A stretch of 10,698 nt of DNA, taken from positions 1 through 10,698 of the forward strand of contig JBFWRS010000077.1 of assembly GCA_050248795.1 (NCBI GenBank). The letters are read 5' to 3'. The stretch's first letter is position 1. The number at the start of each line of letters is the position of its first letter. Origin of the DNA: CAZTDU01 sp050248795. GTDB taxonomy: Bacteria; Pseudomonadota; Gammaproteobacteria; Burkholderiales; SG8-39. The translations under genes and the position numbers were made by a program. The notes under the pieces are model-generated. The model was given only the letters and a program-made list of their open reading frames with translations, ran no database searches and had not been told where the DNA came from. This document shows, piece after piece, positions 7,457 to 10,698 of this stretch.

Positions 7457-8625
7457 TGTTCTACGAGCTTGCCAGCAGCACCTGGGGGCAGGAGGAGATC
7501 GACGCGATGCAGCGCGTCATCGCCAGCGGCATGTTCACGATGGGGGAGAACGTGCGCGCCTTCGAAGCCGCGTTCGCCGGGAAGTTCGGCGTCAGGCACG
7601 CGCTGATGGTCGGCTCCGGGTCCGCTGCAAACCTGGTGGGCGTGGGCGCGCTCTGTTACGCCAAGGACAGGCCGCTCGCGCGCGGCGACGAGGTAATCGT
7701 GCCCGCGATTTCCTGGTCCACCACCTACTACCCGCTGCAGCAGTACGGCCTGCGCCTGCGCTTCGTCGACGTCGAACTGGATACGCTCAACTTCGACGTC
7801 TCGAAACTCGAGGAAGCGTTGACGCCGCGCACGCGGATGGTGATGGCGGTGAGCATCCTCGGCAACCCCTGCGCGCTGGATGTCATGCGCAGCTTCTGCG
7901 ACAGGCACGGCCTGATCCTGTTCGAGGACAACTGCGAGTCGATGGGCGCGACGCTGAACGGCAGGCCCTGCGGCACCTTCGGCGACATCGGCACCTTCAG
8001 CACCTTTTTCTCGCACCACATCTCCACCATGGAGGGCGGCGTGCTGGTGACGAACGACACCGACCTCTTCCACGTCGCCAAGAGCATGCGCGCGCACGGC
8101 TGGACCCGGGACCTGCCCGCCGACACGAAGATCTACGATCGGCGCGACGACGATTTCTACGAGGCGTACCGGTTCATCCTGCCCGGCTACAACGCGCGGC
8201 CGCTCGAACTTTCCGGCGCCATCGGCATCGAGCAACTGAAGAAGCTCGACTCCCTGGTCGCGGTGCGGCGCAGGAACGCGGAACTGTTCGTCCGCCTGAT
8301 GGCGGGGGACGAGCGCTTCATCATCCAGCGCGAGCACGGCATGAGCTCCTGGTTCGCCTTCACCGTGATCCTGAACCCGAAGCTGTCGATCGACCGCGCG
8401 AAGGTGATGGCGGCGCTGAAGCGCGCCGACATCGGCTACCGCATCATCACCGGCGGGAACTTCCTGCGCCACGACGTCATCAGGTATTTCGACCATGACA
8501 CCGTCGGCGACATCGTTAATGCCGACATCGCGCACGATCGCGGCTTCTTCGTCGGCAACCATCCGCACGACCTCACGCCGCAGATCGAGCGGCTGCGCGA
8601 GGTGCTGGACGAAGCAGCCCGGTGA
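7456..8625 (+). CDS. ColD-like NDP-4-keto-sugar 3-dehydratase (DegT fold, PMP-dependent)
   Basis: A 389-residue member of the DegT/DnrJ/EryC1/StrS fold. Where aminotransferases have the PLP-binding Lys in an 'SFHxxK' segment, this protein has 'FSTFFSHHISTMEGG', with H187-H188. That His replacement marks the PMP-dependent 3-dehydratases ColD and RfbH, which remove the C3 hydroxyl of a 4-keto-6-deoxy sugar nucleotide rather than aminating it. ColD uses H188 and is about 388 residues; RfbH is longer and has an iron-sulfur cluster, so this is ColD-like. Other fold features are 'VGSGSAANLV' (cofactor phosphate), 'LFEDNCESMGATLNG' (Asp for the pyridine nitrogen) and 'GNFLRHDVIRYF' near the end. ColD works on GDP-4-keto-6-deoxymannose; here the neighbours suggest a GDP-linked heptose or related 4-keto sugar (inference). 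ATG 7456 overlaps the E1 beta stop by one base. Confidence 0.85.
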   Translation: MFYELASSTWGQEEIDAMQRVIASGMFTMGENVRAFEAAFAGKFGVRHALMVGSGSAANLVGVGALCYAKDRPLARGDEVIVPAISWSTTYYPLQQYGLRLRFVDVELDTLNFDVSKLEEALTPRTRMVMAVSILGNPCALDVMRSFCDRHGLILFEDNCESMGATLNGRPCGTFGDIGTFSTFFSHHISTMEGGVLVTNDTDLFHVAKSMRAHGWTRDLPADTKIYDRRDDDFYEAYRFILPGYNARPLELSGAIGIEQLKKLDSLVAVRRRNAELFVRLMAGDERFIIQREHGMSSWFAFTVILNPKLSIDRAKVMAALKRADIGYRIITGGNFLRHDVIRYFDHDTVGDIVNADIAHDRGFFVGNHPHDLTPQIERLREVLDEAAR

Positions 8626-9314
8626 ACGAAGCCATCGTGCTGGCCGGTGGTTTCGGCACGCGCTTGCGTCCGGTCGTCAGCGACCTGCCCAAGCCGATGG
8701 CACCGGTGAACGGGCGGCCGTTCCTCGAACTGCTGCTCGAATACTGGATGACGCAGGGCGTCGAGCGCTTCATCCTGTCGGTGGGCTATCTCGCGGACAA
8801 GGTCATCGCGCACTTCGGCAATGCCTGGCGCGGCGCGCACATTTCCTATGCCCGCGAGGCCGAACCGCTGGGCACCGGCGGGGGCCTGCTGCTCGCGGCG
8901 GCGCAGGCGCAGTCAGACGAATTGCTGGTCCTGAACGGCGACACCTTCTTCGCGGTCGAGTTCCAGGCCTTGCTCGGCTTCCACCGCGAGCGCGTCGCGG
9001 ACTGCACGCTGTCGCTGTTTCGCAGCGCGGACACCGAGCGCTACATGGGCCTGCGGCTGGCGCCGGATGGCCGAATACTGGAGCTGTCCGCGTCCCGCGG
9101 AGGACTGGCGAACGGCGGCGTGTACATGTTCCGCACGGCGGCGCTGCGGCTGCTGCCATGGCAGCCGGGCGAGCGGGCCAGCCTCGAGGCGGATATGCTT
9201 TCTCACGGCCTCGCCAGCGACTGGCGCATCTTCGGCCATGAATGCGCCGGCACCTTCATCGACATCGGCGTGCCGGAAGACTACCGGCGCGCAGCGCAGA
9301 TTCTGGGAGCATGA
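8622..9314 (+). CDS. hddC: Nucleotidyltransferase, heptose 1-phosphate guanylyltransferase (HddC-like)
   Basis: A 230-residue sugar-phosphate nucleotidyltransferase, the length typical of HddC. The N-terminus has the NTP-binding signature 'LAGGFGTRLRPVVSDLPKPM' (7-26). 'EPLGTGGGLL' (81-90) and 'LNGDTFF' (104-110) supply the nucleotide and metal sites, and 'GTFIDIGVPEDYRRA' closes the domain. HddC joins GMP to D-glycero-alpha-D-manno-heptose 1-phosphate, giving GDP-heptose. RmlA- or RfbF-type enzymes share the fold, but the 'VVSDLPKPMAPVNG' form plus neighbouring gmhA and hddA favour HddC. The base specificity (GTP rather than CTP or dTTP) is inferred from family and context. The start is GTG 8622, overlapping the previous stop as GTGA; no ATG fits the conserved N-terminus. 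The protein ends four bases after the first possible gmhA start. Confidence 0.82.
   Translation: MNEAIVLAGGFGTRLRPVVSDLPKPMAPVNGRPFLELLLEYWMTQGVERFILSVGYLADKVIAHFGNAWRGAHISYAREAEPLGTGGGLLLAAAQAQSDELLVLNGDTFFAVEFQALLGFHRERVADCTLSLFRSADTERYMGLRLAPDGRILELSASRGGLANGGVYMFRTAALRLLPWQPGERASLEADMLSHGLASDWRIFGHECAGTFIDIGVPEDYRRAAQILGA
9305..9309 (+). promoter_or_regulatory. Ribosome binding site deciding the gmhA start
   Basis: GGGAG lies seven bases before ATG 9317 but only one base before ATG 9311. The spacing favours 9317 as the main start, even though 9311 forms the familiar ATGA overlap with the hddC-like stop. Confidence 0.5.
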
Positions 9315-9316
9315 GC

Positions 9317-9901
9317 ATGGATTGGTCGGAAGTACTCAAGCACAACCTTGCCGCGTCGGTCAGGGCGAAGGAGCAGTTGCTCGCCGATGCGGCGCAACTG
9401 GAGGCGTTCCGGCGCGCGACCGAAGCGGTGGTCGCCTGCTATCGTGCCGGCGGCAGGCTGTACATCGCCGGCAATGGCGGCTCGGCGGCGGATGCGCAGC
9501 ATCTCGCCACGGAGTTTGTCAGCAAGCTCGCGCGCGACCGCGCGCCGCTACCCGCCGAGGCACTGACCACCGACAGTTCCTTGATCACCGCGATCGGCAA
9601 CGACTACGGCTACGAGCAGGTGTTCGCGCGCCAGATCGCCGCCAAGCTCGGCACGAATGACATGTTCCTCGCCATCACCACCTCCGGCGTGTCGCCCAGC
9701 ATCCTGCGGGCGCTGGAGCAGTGCCGGAAGCAGGGCGTGACCAGCGTGCTGTTCAGCGGACGCGACGGCGGTCCGGCGAAGGCGCTGGCAGACCACTGCA
9801 TCGTCGCGCCGGGGCCCGACACCAACCGCATACAGGAAGTCCACATCGTGCTTGCGCACTCGCTGTGCGAGAGCGTGGAAAGGGCGATGTTCCCCCTATG
9901 A
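9317..9901 (+). CDS. gmhA: Sedoheptulose-7-phosphate isomerase (GmhA), SIS domain
   Basis: A 194-residue SIS-domain protein (196 if ATG 9311 is used), close to the 192 of E. coli GmhA. It converts sedoheptulose 7-phosphate to D-glycero-D-manno-heptose 7-phosphate, the first step to heptose. Diagnostic segments, numbered from 9317, are 'GNGGSAADAQHLATEFV' (52-68, with zinc-ligand positions H62 and E66), 'LTTDSSLITAIGNDYGYEQV', the phosphate loop 'ITTSGVSPSI' and 'TNRIQEVHIVLAHSLCE' (169-185; Q173 and H176). The enzyme works as a cytosolic tetramer. Zinc ligands and the sugar-phosphate loop all appear intact. Its product feeds HddA, encoded five genes upstream. The stop TGA overlaps a six-codon minicistron that leads to the next gene. 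Confidence 0.92.
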   Translation: MDWSEVLKHNLAASVRAKEQLLADAAQLEAFRRATEAVVACYRAGGRLYIAGNGGSAADAQHLATEFVSKLARDRAPLPAEALTTDSSLITAIGNDYGYEQVFARQIAAKLGTNDMFLAITTSGVSPSILRALEQCRKQGVTSVLFSGRDGGPAKALADHCIVAPGPDTNRIQEVHIVLAHSLCESVERAMFPL

Positions 9902-9918
9902 GCGCGAACAGCCCATGA
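9898..9918 (+). other. Six-codon minicistron (MSANSP) linking gmhA and the SDR gene
   Basis: The ATG at 9898 overlaps the gmhA stop as ATGA, reads six codons and ends in a TGA at 9916-9918 that itself overlaps the SDR start ATG 9915 as ATGA. It may carry terminating ribosomes over the 13-base gap between the two genes. Only the sequence geometry supports this. The upstream purine run (GGAAAGGG, 9877-9884) is 13 bases from this ATG, rather far for an ordinary Shine-Dalgarno. Confidence 0.3.
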
Positions 9919-10698
9919 GCCTCCGAATCCTCGTCACCGGCGGCGCCGGCTACCTCGGTTCCGTCATGGTCCCCGACCTGCTTGCCGCGGGCCATCACGT
10001 CACCGTGCTCGACAGCTTCATGTACCGGCAGGCGAGCCTCAGCCACGTCTGCCATTACCCCACGTTCGACGTCGTCAAGGGCGACATCCGCGTCGAAGCG
10101 ACGCTGAAGCCGCTGCTGGCGAAGGCCGATGTGGTGATTCCGCTCGCGGCGCTGGTCGGCGCGCCGATCTGCAACCAGGATCCGGTGGGCGCGACCACGA
10201 CCAACCACGACGCGATCCTGATGATGCTGAAGCACCTGTCGCAGTCGCAACTGGTGCTGATGCCGACCACCAACAGCGCCTACGGCTCGGGCGACGAGAA
10301 GAACTTCTGCACCGAGGAGTCGCCGCTGAAGCCGATCTCGCGCTATGCCATCGAGAAGGTCGAGATCGAGCGGCACCTGATGCAGCATCCCAACGCGGTC
10401 AGCTTCCGCCTGGCGACGGTGTTCGGCATGTCGCCGCGCATGCGCATCGACCTGCTGGTAAACGATTTCACCTATCGCGCGGTGTACGACCGCTTCGTCG
10501 TGCTCTTCGAGTCGAGCTTCAAGCGCAACTACATCCACGTCCGCGACGTCTCGCGCGTATTCCAGCACGGGATCGCCAACGTCGAGCGCATGAAGGGGCA
10601 GATCTACAACGTCGGCCTGTCGGACGCCAACGTGTCGAAGAAGGAACTGTGCGAGGCCATCAAGCGCCAGGTGCCGGACTTCGTCTTCATCGACGCGC
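9915..10698 (+). CDS. Extended SDR, NAD(P)-dependent sugar-nucleotide epimerase/reductase family (3' end outside window)
   Basis: The frame is open to the window edge, giving the first 261 residues. It begins with the dinucleotide-binding 'ILVTGGAGYLGS' (5-16; GxxGxxG at residues 9-15 in frame with GGAGYLG). 'VVIPLAALVGAP' (73-84) and the active-site set 'PTTNSAYG' (117-124) with Y144 and K148 of YxxxK ('SRYAIEKVEIE') follow. Then come 'FRLATVFGMSPRMRIDLLVND' type substrate-domain residues and 'KRNYIHVRDVSRVF'. Extended SDRs of this kind epimerise or reduce nucleotide sugars. The 'TDE' triad of 4,6-dehydratases is replaced by TTNS, so a dehydratase role is unlikely. Proteins with this 'FGMSPRMR...KRNYIHVRDV' form are common in LPS loci, but I know of no proven activity. 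ATG 9915 is chosen because the Rossmann strand begins at residue 4. Confidence 0.82.
   Translation, partial: MSLRILVTGGAGYLGSVMVPDLLAAGHHVTVLDSFMYRQASLSHVCHYPTFDVVKGDIRVEATLKPLLAKADVVIPLAALVGAPICNQDPVGATTTNHDAILMMLKHLSQSQLVLMPTTNSAYGSGDEKNFCTEESPLKPISRYAIEKVEIERHLMQHPNAVSFRLATVFGMSPRMRIDLLVNDFTYRAVYDRFVVLFESSFKRNYIHVRDVSRVFQHGIANVERMKGQIYNVGLSDANVSKKELCEAIKRQVPDFVFIDA

Noticed and set aside
7456..8625. Calling this gene a sugar aminotransferase
   Set aside because: The PLP-lysine position is His (H188), the mark of ColD/RfbH-type dehydratases.
9915..10698. Calling the SDR the missing 4,6-dehydratase
   Set aside because: The Thr-Asp-Glu active-site set of those dehydratases is absent (TTNS instead).
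1..10698. CRISPR array, tRNA/rRNA genes, insertion sequences, phage or toxin-antitoxin genes
   Set aside because: No direct-repeat arrays, no RNA gene signatures, no transposase-like frames and almost no noncoding space were seen.

Overview
The window is GC-rich and tightly packed, and every gene reads on the + strand. It looks like part of a surface-polysaccharide (LPS O-antigen or capsule) locus of a Gram-negative proteobacterium. The Gram-negative assignment rests on a WaaL/Wzy-type membrane protein, a GT9 heptosyltransferase-like enzyme and the manno-heptose activation genes. GC content and codon use would fit a beta- or gammaproteobacterium, but no gene fixes the taxon. I see no RNA genes, mobile elements, CRISPR arrays or long repeats, and no gene-free stretch over 50 bases.

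Layout. (1) Positions 1-2850 are an assembly block: the 3' end of a CgeB-like glycosyltransferase, an O-antigen ligase/polymerase-type membrane protein and a GT9 glycosyltransferase, each overlapping the next. (2) A 48-base gap at 2851-2898 is the only real intergenic space. It carries a perfect TATAAT box ending 9 bases before the next ATG. (3) Positions 2899-10698 are a sugar-biosynthesis block: a cobalamin-type radical SAM enzyme, an HddA-like heptose-7-phosphate kinase, a thiamine-diphosphate E1 alpha/beta pair, a ColD-like 3-dehydratase of the DegT fold (His in place of the PLP lysine), an HddC-like heptose-1-phosphate guanylyltransferase, a GmhA sedoheptulose-7-phosphate isomerase and an extended SDR cut by the window edge. 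Most junctions are overlaps of 1-4 bases, so translation is probably coupled.

How the genes may work together. GmhA, HddA and HddC are three of the four enzymes known to make GDP-D-glycero-alpha-D-manno-heptose from sedoheptulose 7-phosphate; the GmhB phosphatase is not in the window. The ColD-like protein would remove the 3-hydroxyl from a nucleotide-linked 4-keto sugar. The E1 pair, which has no E2 or E3 beside it, could then add a two-carbon acyl unit to the 4-keto carbon, as the unrelated enzyme YerE does for yersiniose. The radical SAM enzyme could add a further carbon-centred modification. The best hypothesis is therefore a locus for an unusual deoxygenated, carbon-branched higher sugar built on a GDP-heptose (or a related GDP-sugar) and placed on the cell surface by the first block. 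The family assignments are well supported by motifs. The combined pathway is inference, and its 4,6-dehydratase must lie outside the window.
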